In this document: in pieces, positions 46,706 to 54,797 of the stretch
Position numbering within the stretch: position 1 is the first letter of the stretch
How the letters are laid out: each line of letters starts with the position of its first letter
Origin: Sphingomonas phyllosphaerae 5.2
Lineage (GTDB): Bacteria > Pseudomonadota > Alphaproteobacteria > Sphingomonadales > Sphingomonadaceae
DNA: 64,000 nucleotides
Assembly: GCF_000419605.1 (NCBI RefSeq)
Contig: NZ_ATTI01000001.1
Location: 1,708,501 to 1,772,500, forward strand
Direction of reading: 5' to 3'
Program-made: the position numbers and the translations under genes
Notes under the pieces: model-generated
The model's database searches: none
What the model was told of the DNA's origin: nothing
Seen by the model: only the letters and a program-made list of their open reading frames with translations

Positions 46706-47385
46706 GCGACTTGCTGCCGATTGTCCGGCTGACGTTGCTGGTCGGCGGCACCGCGACGCTTGGGGCATTACCGATTGCCTTTCTGCTCGCCTGGGTGCTG
46801 GCGCGTTGGCGATTTCCCGGCAAGGTGTTGGTCGACGCTCTGGTCCACCTGCCGCTGGTGGTGCCGCCGGTGGTTACGGGCTGGCTCCTGCTGCTCGCCT
46901 TTGCACCTGCCGGTCCGCTCGGCGGCGCGCTGGAGCGATGGTTCGGTGTTTCGGTGCTGTTCCGCTGGACTGGCGCGGCGATCGCCGCTGCGGTCATGGC
47001 ATTGCCGCTGATGGTGCGCGCGATGCGGCTGTCGATCGAGGCGGTCGATCGACGCCTGGAGCAGGCGGCGCGCACGCTCGGTGCATCGCGCTGGCGGGCA
47101 TATGCCACGATCACGCTGCCGCTCGCCGCGCCGGGCATCGCCGCGGCGTTCGTGCTCGGGCTGGCGCGCGCGATCGGCGAGTTCGGCGCGACGATTACCT
47201 TCGTCTCCAACGTGCCCGGCGAGACGCAGACGCTGCCGCTTGCCATTTACGCCGCGCTGCAACGGCCGGGCGGCGAGGCGGAGGTGTGGCGCCTCGCGGC
47301 GGTATCGGTCGCGCTGTCGCTGGTCGCGTTGATCGTGTCTGAGGCGCTGGTGCGGCGCGCGGGGCGGGGCGTGCATGTCCTTTGA
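46702..47385 (+). CDS. modB: Molybdate ABC transporter permease
   Basis: A 227-residue inner-membrane permease with five or six helices. The cytoplasmic EAA loop that contacts the ATPase is visible as EQAARTLGASRWRAYATITL, followed by LGLARAIGEFGATITFVSN, a typical ModB/CysT-type end. Start is TTG 46702, overlapping the modA stop (TTGA). The following modC overlaps by 11 bases. Confidence 0.94.
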   Translation: MSDLLPIVRLTLLVGGTATLGALPIAFLLAWVLARWRFPGKVLVDALVHLPLVVPPVVTGWLLLLAFAPAGPLGGALERWFGVSVLFRWTGAAIAAAVMALPLMVRAMRLSIEAVDRRLEQAARTLGASRWRAYATITLPLAAPGIAAAFVLGLARAIGEFGATITFVSNVPGETQTLPLAIYAALQRPGGEAEVWRLAAVSVALSLVALIVSEALVRRAGRGVHVL

Positions 47386-47980
47386 TGTGGACGTCCACCT
47401 GCGACGCGGCGATGTGGCGGTCGGCGCGTGCTTCGTGGCGGACGACGGCCTGACAGTGCTGGTCGGACCATCCGGGGTGGGCAAGACCAGCCTGCTCGAC
47501 ATCATCGCCGGGCTATTGCGTCCGGTGCACGGCCATGTCCGGGTCGCTGGGCGCACGCTGTTCGACGCGCACGCGGGTATCGATCTGCCGCCAGAGCAGC
47601 GCCGCGCCGGCTACGTCTTTCAGGATGCGCGGCTGTTCCCGCACCGCCGGGTGCAGGCGAACCTGCTTTACGGCGCGCGCGACGCAACGCGGTTGGCGGA
47701 AGTCGTCACAACGCTGGATATCGCGCACCTGCTGCGCCGCTGGCCACGCACCCTGTCCGGCGGCGAGGCGCGTCGCGTCGCGATCGGCCGCGCCCTGCTC
47801 AGCGATCCCGCGTTCCTGCTGCTCGATGAGCCACTGTCGTCGCTCGACCCGGCGCGCCGTGAGGAAGCGATGCGCGCGATCGAACGCGTACGTGATGCGC
47901 GTGTGGTGCCGATCCTGATGGTCACGCATGACGTGCGGGAGGCCAAACGGCTCGGCGATCGCGTGATCACGATCGGCTGA
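47375..47980 (+). CDS. modC: Molybdate ABC transporter ATP-binding protein, short form
   Basis: A 201-residue ATPase with Walker A VGPSGVGKTS, Q-loop GYVFQDARLFPHR, ABC signature LSGGEARRVAIGRAL, Walker B AFLLLDEPLSSLD and switch His in MVTHDVREA. Typical ModC is about 350 residues and ends in a molybdate-binding MOP domain; that domain is absent here, so feedback gating by cytoplasmic molybdate is probably lost. The stop is followed by a structured inverted-repeat element. Confidence 0.92.
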   Translation: MSFDVDVHLRRGDVAVGACFVADDGLTVLVGPSGVGKTSLLDIIAGLLRPVHGHVRVAGRTLFDAHAGIDLPPEQRRAGYVFQDARLFPHRRVQANLLYGARDATRLAEVVTTLDIAHLLRRWPRTLSGGEARRVAIGRALLSDPAFLLLDEPLSSLDPARREEAMRAIERVRDARVVPILMVTHDVREAKRLGDRVITIG

Positions 47981-47990
47981 AAGCGCTCAA

Positions 47991-48112
47991 GCCGATGTAA
48001 GTCGCTCGAGAGGATCGACGTTTTTGCTATGGCTTTGAGCCGGGGTTCGCTTCTGACGTCGTCAAGAGCCGCTCGCGGTCCAGCTCTGGAGCCTGCGAGC
48101 GACTTACGCGGC
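47991..48112. repeat. Structured element with terminal inverted repeats between modC and mtgA
   Basis: A perfect 12-bp inverted repeat, GTAAGTCGCTCG (47997-48008) against its complement at 48096-48107, is extended by GCCG/CGGC (47991-47994 and 48109-48112) after a small internal loop. The 87-base interior has further short hairpins (GGCTTTGAGCC near 48030). It fills nearly the whole gap between the convergent stops. Possible readings are a bidirectional terminator, a REP/MITE-like repeat or a small RNA. Confidence 0.55.
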
Positions 48113-48787
48113 TTAGCGAAGACACGCGTCCAGGCCGCCACGTCGAACGATCCCGACGTAGCGCGCAATCTGGTTGCCGCGTCGCCGCACGAACCCGCCC
48201 GGTGCCACCGCCTCCCGCTTTTTAGGCAACGGCAACACCGCGGCGATCCGCGCCGCCTCGACGGGGCTGAGTGTCGCTGCGGAATGGCCGAAATAGCGCT
48301 CCGCACCGGCTTCGACTCCGTAGGTCCCGATCCCGGTTTCGGCGACGTTGAGGTAGACTTCCATGATGCGCTTCTTGCCCCAGATCGTCTCGATCAGGAC
48401 GGTGAACCACGCCTCCAGTGCCTTGCGCAGGTAGCCACCACCCTGAAAGAGGAACGCGTTCTTTGCGGTCTGCTGGCTTATGGTCGATCCGCCGCGGATG
48501 CGTCCGCCCTTCGCGTTGCTCGCCACCGCGCCGGCGAGTGCGTTCCAGTCAAACCCGTGATGGCTGCAGAAGTGACTGTCCTCGCCCGCGATCGCGGCGC
48601 GCGCCATGTCCGGGTCGATCCGTGACAAGGGCGTCCAGTCCTTCGTAACCGAATGGCCGCTCAGCAGATCGCCGGCCATCGTCATCGTGAACGGCACCGG
48701 CACGAAGGCGTAGATGCCGACCCACAACAGCGATACGACGACGAATCCGCCGACGATCTTGAACAGCAGGCGCAGCGCAGTGAACAT
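48113..48787 (-). CDS. mtgA: Monofunctional biosynthetic peptidoglycan transglycosylase
   Basis: MtgA polymerises lipid II into glycan strands. The 224-residue protein has one N-terminal membrane anchor (VGGFVVVSLLWVGIYAF) and a GT51 domain: catalytic Glu in AGEDSHFCSHHGFDW, GGSTISQQTAKNAFL, the second Glu region in KKRIMEVYLNVAETG, and GAERYFGHSAATLSPVEAA. No transpeptidase domain. Convergent with modC, tail-to-tail across the inverted-repeat element. Confidence 0.95.
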   Translation of the reverse strand: MFTALRLLFKIVGGFVVVSLLWVGIYAFVPVPFTMTMAGDLLSGHSVTKDWTPLSRIDPDMARAAIAGEDSHFCSHHGFDWNALAGAVASNAKGGRIRGGSTISQQTAKNAFLFQGGGYLRKALEAWFTVLIETIWGKKRIMEVYLNVAETGIGTYGVEAGAERYFGHSAATLSPVEAARIAAVLPLPKKREAVAPGGFVRRRGNQIARYVGIVRRGGLDACLR

Positions 48788-48880
48788 GCGACTTGCCCTA
48801 CCGGGCGTGGGGGCGATTGCTCAAGCCCCGTCGAGGTTTCGGGGGAGCGCCGACGATCGCCTCGTCGGCGCGCTCCGTCT

Positions 48881-49783
48881 TCAGGCCGTCAGCAGGCGTT
48901 TGTCGCCGGCCAGTCGCATCATCGCGCGCTGCAACTTCTCGAACGCGCGCACCTCGATCTGGCGGACGCGCTCGCGGCTTACGCCGTACACCTGACTCAG
49001 TTCCTCGAGTGTTTTGGGATCGTCCGTCAGCCGGCGCTCGGTCAGAATGTGCTTCTCGCGATCGTTCAGGTCGCCCATCGCGTTCAACAGCATGTCGTGG
49101 CGAACGTCGGCCTCCTGCTGGTCGGCGACAACCGAATCCTGCAAGGGCGAGTCATCGGCCAGCCAATCCTGCCACTGACCTTCGCCGTCCTCGCGCATCG
49201 AGACGTTGAGCGACGTGTCGCCGCCCATCGCCATGCGCCGGTTCATGCTGACGACATCCGCCTCGGTCACGCCGAGATCCGTTGCGATCTTCTGCACGTT
49301 CTCGGGCGTGAGATCGCCGTCCTCGAACGCGTCGAGTCGCGCCTTCATGCGCCGCAGATTGAAGAACAACTTCTTCTGCGCAGCCGTGGTGCCCATCTTT
49401 ACGAGGCTCCACGAACGCAGGATGAATTCCTGGATCGAGGCGCGGATCCACCACATCGCATAGGTGGCGAGCCGGAAGCCACGATCGGGCTCGAACTTCT
49501 TCACGCCCTGCATCAGGCCGATATTGCCCTCGGAGATCAGCTCGCTGACCGGCAAGCCGTAGCCGCGATAGCCCATCGCGATCTTCGCCACGAGCCGCAG
49601 ATGGCTGGTCACCAATTGTGCCGCCGCGTCGGTATCACCGTGCTCCTGAAAGCGCTTCGCGAGCATATATTCCTGCTCGGGCGCCAGGATCGGGAATTTC
49701 TTGATTTCCGACAGATAGCGATTGAGGCTCTGCTCCCCGCCGAGCGCAGGAATCGTCGCGGGGACGTTGCTGCGGGTTGCCAT
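48881..49783 (-). CDS. rpoH: RNA polymerase sigma factor RpoH (sigma-32)
   Basis: A 300-residue group 3 sigma factor for heat shock. Region 2 contains LVAKIAMGYRGYGLPVSELI, EGNIGLMQGVKKFEPDRGFR and LATYAMWWIRASIQEFILRS; the RpoH box QKKLFFNLRR is present and distinguishes it from RpoD; region 4 has LEELSQVYGVSRERVRQIEV. ATG 49783 has AGGGAG upstream; the longer in-frame extension would overlap rluD. It is 73 bases after rluD on the same strand and likely shares a transcript or has its own promoter in that gap. Confidence 0.96.
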   Translation of the reverse strand: MATRSNVPATIPALGGEQSLNRYLSEIKKFPILAPEQEYMLAKRFQEHGDTDAAAQLVTSHLRLVAKIAMGYRGYGLPVSELISEGNIGLMQGVKKFEPDRGFRLATYAMWWIRASIQEFILRSWSLVKMGTTAAQKKLFFNLRRMKARLDAFEDGDLTPENVQKIATDLGVTEADVVSMNRRMAMGGDTSLNVSMREDGEGQWQDWLADDSPLQDSVVADQQEADVRHDMLLNAMGDLNDREKHILTERRLTDDPKTLEELSQVYGVSRERVRQIEVRAFEKLQRAMMRLAGDKRLLTA

Positions 49784-49856
49784 GGTCGTTGATCTCCCTT
49801 CCTTGCGGAAAACGCGTGGCACCCACATGGACGGCACCCCGATCGCGTGTCCCAAC

Positions 49857-50804
49857 CTATACGACAAGCTGCGTGAACAGTTCCTGCATGTCCGGCGGCA
49901 TCGCACTATCGAACGCCAGCGTGGCGCCCGTAATCGGGTGGATGAACCCGAGATGCGCGGCATGCAACGCCTGACGCCGGAAATTCAGCGTTTCCAGAAC
50001 GCCTTTGTGAGCATGTTTTGTTCTACCATAAACGGGGTCGCCCAACAAGGCATGGCCGATCGATGCCATGTGGACGCGCACCTGGTGCGTGCGCCCCGTC
50101 TCGAGGCGGCATTCGACGAGCGTCGCCTCTCGCAGCGGCTCGATCGTGCGATAGTGGGTAATCGCGCGCTTGCCGCCCTGTACGATCGCCACCTTCTTGC
50201 GATTGTTGGGCGACCGGGCGAGCGGCGCGTCGACGCTGCCAGCAACCGGCATCGGGCGCCCTCCGACGATGGCGCGGTAACGGCGGTCGATGCTGTGGGC
50301 CGCGAATTGCTTCGCCAGGCCTTCGTGCGTGCGATCGGTCTTGGCGGCGATCATCAGCCCGGACGTGTCCTTGTCGATGCGATGGACGATGCCGGGACGC
50401 GCGACCCCGCCGATCCCGGACAGCGATCCGCGGCAATGGTGCAGCAGCGCGTTGACCAACGTACCGTCGAGATTGCCGGCTGCGGGGTGAACGACCAATC
50501 CGGCGGGCTTGTCGATGACGATCAGATGCTCGTCCTCCCACGCGATCACCAACGGAATGTCCTGCGCCTCGTTATGGGCGGGGGTGGGGGCGGGCACGGC
50601 GACCTGGAACGCCTCGCCTCCGCGCGCCTTGCGGGAGGGATCGCGCATCGCGGTGCCGGCCTGCGTCACTTGCCCGGCGTTGATGAGCACCTTCAGCCGT
50701 TCGCGTGAAAGCGTCGGCACCGCATCGGCCAGCGCACGGTCCACCCGCCACCCGTCGGTGGTTGCGGCGATCGTCGCTTCGATGATGATGACCCCCCGGT
50801 CCAT
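49857..50804 (-). CDS. rluD: RluA-family 23S rRNA pseudouridine synthase (RluD-like)
   Basis: A 315-residue enzyme with an N-terminal S4 RNA-binding domain (WRVDRALADAVPTLSRERLK) and a pseudouridine synthase core: DEHLIVIDKPAGLVVHPAAG, catalytic Asp in GIVHRIDKDTSGLMIAAK, and LETGRTHQVRVHMASIGHAL. The S4 domain and motifs fit RluD, which modifies helix 69 of 23S rRNA, the same helix later methylated by RlmH (7.0 kb). Divergent from the JAMM gene with only 17 bases between starts. Confidence 0.92.
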   Translation of the reverse strand: MDRGVIIIEATIAATTDGWRVDRALADAVPTLSRERLKVLINAGQVTQAGTAMRDPSRKARGGEAFQVAVPAPTPAHNEAQDIPLVIAWEDEHLIVIDKPAGLVVHPAAGNLDGTLVNALLHHCRGSLSGIGGVARPGIVHRIDKDTSGLMIAAKTDRTHEGLAKQFAAHSIDRRYRAIVGGRPMPVAGSVDAPLARSPNNRKKVAIVQGGKRAITHYRTIEPLREATLVECRLETGRTHQVRVHMASIGHALLGDPVYGRTKHAHKGVLETLNFRRQALHAAHLGFIHPITGATLAFDSAMPPDMQELFTQLVV

Positions 50805-50821
50805 TGCTAAGGTAGATGGCG

Positions 50822-51277
50822 ATGAGGGTGGAAATTACAATTGCCATGCGCGACGAACTGGTTCGCCGCGCGGCGGCATCGCGCGACGAGATCTGCGGGT
50901 TGTTGCTCGGCCAGGGGGGCATCGTCGCACAGCTGCTGCCGACCGGCAACGTTGCCGCCGAGCCGGCGATCCGCTTCGAGATCGACCCTGTCGCGCTGAT
51001 CGCGGCACACCGTGCGGCGCGGGGCGGCGGCCCCGCCGTCATCGGCCATTTTCACTCCCATCCGTCCGGCGTGGCGCATCCGTCGCTCCGCGATGCCGCC
51101 GATGCCGCACCCGACGGCGCGATCTGGCTGATCGTCGCCGGTGCGGAGGTGAGCGCTTGGCAAGCGTCGCCGAACGGCGCGCTGCATGGGCGGTTCGATC
51201 CGCTCGCGCTGCTCGTATCCGGTTGCGCCGGCCCCGGCGACTCGCCACAAGGTGAGATCGCCACTCCCCCTAGGTAG
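50822..51277 (+). CDS. JAMM/MPN domain metalloprotease-like protein
   Basis: A 151-residue protein with a complete JAMM zinc site: Glu in RDEICGLLLGQ (residue 23) and H-x-H-x(7)-S-x2-D in GHFHSHPSGVAHPSLRD. Prokaryotic JAMM proteins process ubiquitin-like sulfur carriers or other small tails. Here no MoaD/ThiS-like or E1-like gene is adjacent; chpT follows after 10 bases. ATG 50822 is preferred (AAGG nine bases upstream) over ATG 50816. The C-terminal 20 residues look disordered. Substrate unknown. Confidence 0.87.
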   Translation: MRVEITIAMRDELVRRAAASRDEICGLLLGQGGIVAQLLPTGNVAAEPAIRFEIDPVALIAAHRAARGGGPAVIGHFHSHPSGVAHPSLRDAADAAPDGAIWLIVAGAEVSAWQASPNGALHGRFDPLALLVSGCAGPGDSPQGEIATPPR

Positions 51278-51287
51278 TTACCCACCG

Positions 51288-51932
51288 ATGACCATCAGCC
51301 CGGTCGATTTCGCTTCGCTGCTTTGTTCGCGGCTGTGCCACGATCTCCTCTCGCCCGTCGGCGCACTGAACAACGGGCTGGAGCTGCTAAACGACGAAAC
51401 CGATCCGGATATGCGCGCGCGGTGTCTCGAACTGCTCAACGAGAGTGCGCGGACCTCGGCGAACAAGCTCAAGTTCTTCCGGCTGGCGTTCGGCGCCGCG
51501 GGCGGGTTTGGCGAGCGCGTCGACGTGCGCGAGGCGCGGCAGGCAATCGAAGGGCTGCTCGGCGACAACAAGCGCTTGCAATTGCAATGGATGGTCGAGG
51601 ACGCCGAACTGCCCAAGGCGGCGGTGAAGGTGCTGCTCAACCTTGCGCTGATCGCGGGCGATACCTTGGTGCGTGGCGGCACGGTGACGATCGGTACGGA
51701 GGTCAGCCCCAATGCGACCGAGATCGTGCTGCGTGCCGAAGGACCGCGTATCGTTCTCGATCCGGAACTGCGCGCGACCCTGACCGGGGCGGCACCCGAC
51801 GAATCGGTGACCCCGCGCGCGGCTGCCGCGTTCCTGGTCCACGCGATCGCGGCCGAGGTCGGCGGATCGGTGATGGTCAGCGAGCCGCTCGACAACACAC
51901 TGCTGTTCGGCGCCGCGCTGCCGCACCGCTAA
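51288..51932 (+). CDS. chpT: Histidine phosphotransferase ChpT
   Basis: ChpT relays phosphate from the CckA kinase to CtrA and CpdR in the alphaproteobacterial cell-cycle pathway. The 214-residue protein has the phosphorylatable His18 in LLCSRLCHDLLSPVGALNNG followed by LELLNDE and a degenerate kinase-like C-terminal domain (AVKVLLNLALIAGDTL, PDESVTPRAAAAFLVHAIAA). ATG 51288 is ten bases after the JAMM stop. Its position directly upstream of a chemotaxis operon links cell-cycle signalling and motility. Confidence 0.9.
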   Translation: MTISPVDFASLLCSRLCHDLLSPVGALNNGLELLNDETDPDMRARCLELLNESARTSANKLKFFRLAFGAAGGFGERVDVREARQAIEGLLGDNKRLQLQWMVEDAELPKAAVKVLLNLALIAGDTLVRGGTVTIGTEVSPNATEIVLRAEGPRIVLDPELRATLTGAAPDESVTPRAAAAFLVHAIAAEVGGSVMVSEPLDNTLLFGAALPHR

Positions 51933-51940
51933 GCGCGGGG

Positions 51941-51956
51941 TAAACACCCTTTTAAC
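51941..51956 (+). promoter_or_regulatory. CtrA-box-like sequence upstream of cheA
   Basis: TAAA-N7-TTAAC in the 69-base gap before cheA is one mismatch from the CtrA consensus TTAA-N7-TTAA. AT-rich sequence is rare in this window, which raises its significance somewhat. Function is inferred. Confidence 0.4.
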
Positions 51957-52001
51957 GCCTGCCGTGCGATGTCGCCCTGACAGTCGGGGCTACGGGACCG
52001 C

Positions 52002-54296
52002 ATGGACGATCTGCTGCAGGAATTCATTGCGGAAACGCGCGAAACGCTCGAGGCGATCTCGGGCGAGATCGTCGGTTGGGAAGCCGATCCGGACGACCGG
52101 GGACGGCTGGATGCGATTTTCCGTTTCGTCCACACCATCAAGGGTAGCTGCGGCTTCCTCGATCTGCCGCGGCTCGCGCGGCTGAGTCACGGCGCGGAGG
52201 ATGCGCTGGCGGCGGTGCGGGCCGGCGAGCGCACGCCAGATCCCGCATTGGTCAACGCGATCCTGGCGATTATCGATCGCATCAGCGAGTTGGTCGAGGC
52301 GATCGACGCGGGCGAGTCGCTGCCGGAGGATGGCGAGGCATTGCTGATCGCCGCCCTGGACGGTGCGATCGCGCGGGAAGGCACAGCGCCGGAGGCGGCG
52401 CAGGCGATCGACGCAACCTCCGCCGCGGCTACGTCACGTGCGACACCCAAGCGATCGGTGCGGTTGTCCGTCGATCTGCTCGATCGGATGATGAGCGGCG
52501 TTTCCGACATGGTGCTCGCCCGCAACCAGCTGGCTCGTCACTTGCGGATGATGGACGATCCGCGGCTGGAATCGATGCTGGAGCGGCTCAGCAGCTCTGT
52601 GGACGAGCTGCGCGACACGGTGACGCGGACGCGGATGCAGCGGGTCGAATCGCTCTTCTCGGCGTTGCCGCGCCTCGCGCGTGATGCCGCAGCGGCACTC
52701 GACAAGTCGGTGGCGTTGACGATCGAGGGCGGTGACGTCGAGCTCGATCGGGAGATGATAGAGCTGCTGCGCGATCCGCTCGTTCATCTGGTCCGGAACG
52801 CGGTCGACCACGGGATCGAGGATCGGGCCGAACGGACGCGCGTCGGCAAGTCAGCGACCGGGCAATTGCGGATCGTCGCGCGGCAGGCCGGAAACCTCAT
52901 CATCATCGAGATCGCCGACGACGGGCGCGGGATCGATAGCGACCGACTGCGCGCCAAGGCATTGCGTGAACAGCCGCAGCGCGCCGCCGAACTGGCTGGG
53001 CTGGACGAGGAAGGGCGGCTGCGGCTGATCTTCGAGCCTGGCCTGTCGTCGCGCGACGAGGTCACCGCGCTGTCAGGGCGCGGCGTCGGCATGGACGTGG
53101 TGAAAGCCAATGTGGAGCAGGCCGGCGGCCGCATCTCGCTGGCGAGCCGTCCGGGGCAGGGACTGACGATCGGGCTGGAGGTGCCGCTGACGCTGGCGAT
53201 CCTGAATGCGGTGCTGGTCGACGCGGCGGGCACGCGCTTCGCGATCCCGCGCCAGTCGGTGGACGAGATCGTCGCGGTCGATGGTGGCGCGGTGCGCGTC
53301 GATCGGCTGGCGAGTGGCGCGATGGTGCTGCTGCGCGGGCAGCGGCTCCCGATGGTGGCGTTACCGGCGCTGCTCGGCCGCGACATCGCCGAAGCCGCGC
53401 CGCGGTATCTCGCGATCGTGTCGCTGCGCGAGGGGCGGTTCGCGCTCGCACTGGACGGCGTACGCGACACGCAGGAGCTGGTGGTGAAGCCCGCCGCCCC
53501 CGCGGTGATGTGCGCGGGCATCTACGCCGGGCAGATGTTGCCCGATGATGGCGCGCCGATCCTGCTGCTCGATTGCGCGGCGATCGCTGCGCGGGCGGCG
53601 CTGACCTTTGAACGGGCAGTGGAAACCGCTGCCGAGACCGAGACGACGGAGGCGGTCCGGGCGCTGCTGTTCGACGATATCGATGGCGCGCGCCGCATGA
53701 TCGTCTCCGACGCAGTCGATAGGATCGAGGGTGTGGCTCCGGGCGCGATCCGTGCGTTGGCCGGCGGGCTGTGGCTGACGATCGGCGACCGCTCGATCCC
53801 GGTTTGGGCGGGAACCGGCGCGATCGCCGGAGAGGTACGCAAGGTGTTGCGCCTGCAGATCGACGGGCAGGAGCTGGCCTATCCCATTGCCGATCCGATC
53901 GAGATCGTACCGTTGCCACCGGAGATCGCGCCGGCCGCCGATCCTGACGGCGTGATCGCCGGGCTGGCGGTCATCGATGGTGAGCCGATCGAACTGGTCG
54001 ATCCGCTGGCGCTGTTCGCGTTCGCGCCGGTCGCGGCGGAGCGGCCGTTGTGCTTGCTGCATGGCGCAGAGAGCGGCTGGATGGAGGCCTTCCTGAAGCC
54101 GGCGATCGAACAGGCGGGATACCGGGTGGTTCGCGCGGTTCCGCCGGGTGCGTCCGCCACGCTGGCGCTGGCGATGGAGGACGACCCGGAGACGCCGGCG
54201 GTCCCGGCGCTGCGGCTCAGTCGCGAGCGCGGCCGGCCGCTTTATCGATACGACCGCGCCGCGTTGATCGCCGCGCTGAGGGGATATGCCGCATGA
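52002..54296 (+). CDS. cheA: Chemotaxis histidine kinase CheA with extra C-terminal domains
   Basis: A 764-residue kinase: HPt domain with phosphorylatable His44 (FRFVHTIKGSCGFLD), dimerisation helices (about 145-215), GHKL ATPase domain with N-box HLVRNAVDHGIEDRAERTR near residue 262 and GRGVGMDVVKANVE, and a CheW-like domain (about 390-525). Beyond that are about 220 extra residues: a second CheW-like segment and a terminal receiver-like fold (RPLCLLHGAESGW to the end) in which the usual Asp-Asp pocket and phosphoacceptor are not visible. First gene of cheA-cheW-cheY-cheB-cheR. No receptor (MCP) gene lies in the window. Confidence 0.93.
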   Translation: MDDLLQEFIAETRETLEAISGEIVGWEADPDDRGRLDAIFRFVHTIKGSCGFLDLPRLARLSHGAEDALAAVRAGERTPDPALVNAILAIIDRISELVEAIDAGESLPEDGEALLIAALDGAIAREGTAPEAAQAIDATSAAATSRATPKRSVRLSVDLLDRMMSGVSDMVLARNQLARHLRMMDDPRLESMLERLSSSVDELRDTVTRTRMQRVESLFSALPRLARDAAAALDKSVALTIEGGDVELDREMIELLRDPLVHLVRNAVDHGIEDRAERTRVGKSATGQLRIVARQAGNLIIIEIADDGRGIDSDRLRAKALREQPQRAAELAGLDEEGRLRLIFEPGLSSRDEVTALSGRGVGMDVVKANVEQAGGRISLASRPGQGLTIGLEVPLTLAILNAVLVDAAGTRFAIPRQSVDEIVAVDGGAVRVDRLASGAMVLLRGQRLPMVALPALLGRDIAEAAPRYLAIVSLREGRFALALDGVRDTQELVVKPAAPAVMCAGIYAGQMLPDDGAPILLLDCAAIAARAALTFERAVETAAETETTEAVRALLFDDIDGARRMIVSDAVDRIEGVAPGAIRALAGGLWLTIGDRSIPVWAGTGAIAGEVRKVLRLQIDGQELAYPIADPIEIVPLPPEIAPAADPDGVIAGLAVIDGEPIELVDPLALFAFAPVAAERPLCLLHGAESGWMEAFLKPAIEQAGYRVVRAVPPGASATLALAMEDDPETPAVPALRLSRERGRPLYRYDRAALIAALRGYAA

Positions 54297-54727
54297 CCGA
54301 TCGCCTGCATCTGTTGGCGCGCGTCGGGACATGCGGGTTGCTGTTCGATGCCGGCCGCGTCGACTCGGTCGTCGAGGTCGCCAGCACAGTGCCCGCGCCG
54401 GGGGCGGCGCCAGCGATCGTCGGCCTGGCCGCGATGCGCAGCCGCGTCGCGACGGTGATCGACGTACGCGCGCTGTTCGGGCTGGCACCGATGGCTCGCG
54501 ACGGCACGGGCGGCCGCGCGGTCGCGACGATCGTTGACGGGCATCTGTACGCAATCGCCGTCGATGCACTGGAGGACGTATCGTCCTTCACGATCTCCAC
54601 TGCACCGATCGGGAACGGAGCTGCCAGTGAGTGGGATTTCGTTACCGGCGTCGCGGATGGTGTCGGCGAAACGCTGATGGCCGTCGACGTCGACCGCCTG
54701 GTCGAGCGTGCCAGCACGCTGGGCTGA
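54293..54727 (+). CDS. cheW: CheW-like chemotaxis coupling protein
   Basis: A 144-residue single CheW domain linking receptors to CheA. Seen are the paired beta-barrel strands GTCGLLFDAGRVDSVVEVA, IVGLAAMRSRVATVIDVRAL and the mid-domain AIAVDALEDVSSF. ATG 54293 overlaps the cheA stop (ATGA), which suggests a fixed ratio with CheA. The sequence is divergent from enteric CheW. Confidence 0.88.
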   Translation: MTDRLHLLARVGTCGLLFDAGRVDSVVEVASTVPAPGAAPAIVGLAAMRSRVATVIDVRALFGLAPMARDGTGGRAVATIVDGHLYAIAVDALEDVSSFTISTAPIGNGAASEWDFVTGVADGVGETLMAVDVDRLVERASTLG

Positions 54728-54736
54728 AAAGCACCA

Positions 54737-54751
54737 TTAACTCGATCGTTA
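54737..54751 (+). promoter_or_regulatory. CtrA-box-like sequence upstream of cheY
   Basis: TTAA-N7-GTTA lies in the 70-base gap between cheW and cheY, one mismatch from the CtrA consensus. Together with the site before cheA it suggests CtrA input into the chemotaxis operon. Inferred only. Confidence 0.4.
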
Positions 54752-54797
54752 CTGCGCCTGGCGCAGGATAGTTCGTCGCCAGAAAATCGGACATAGC

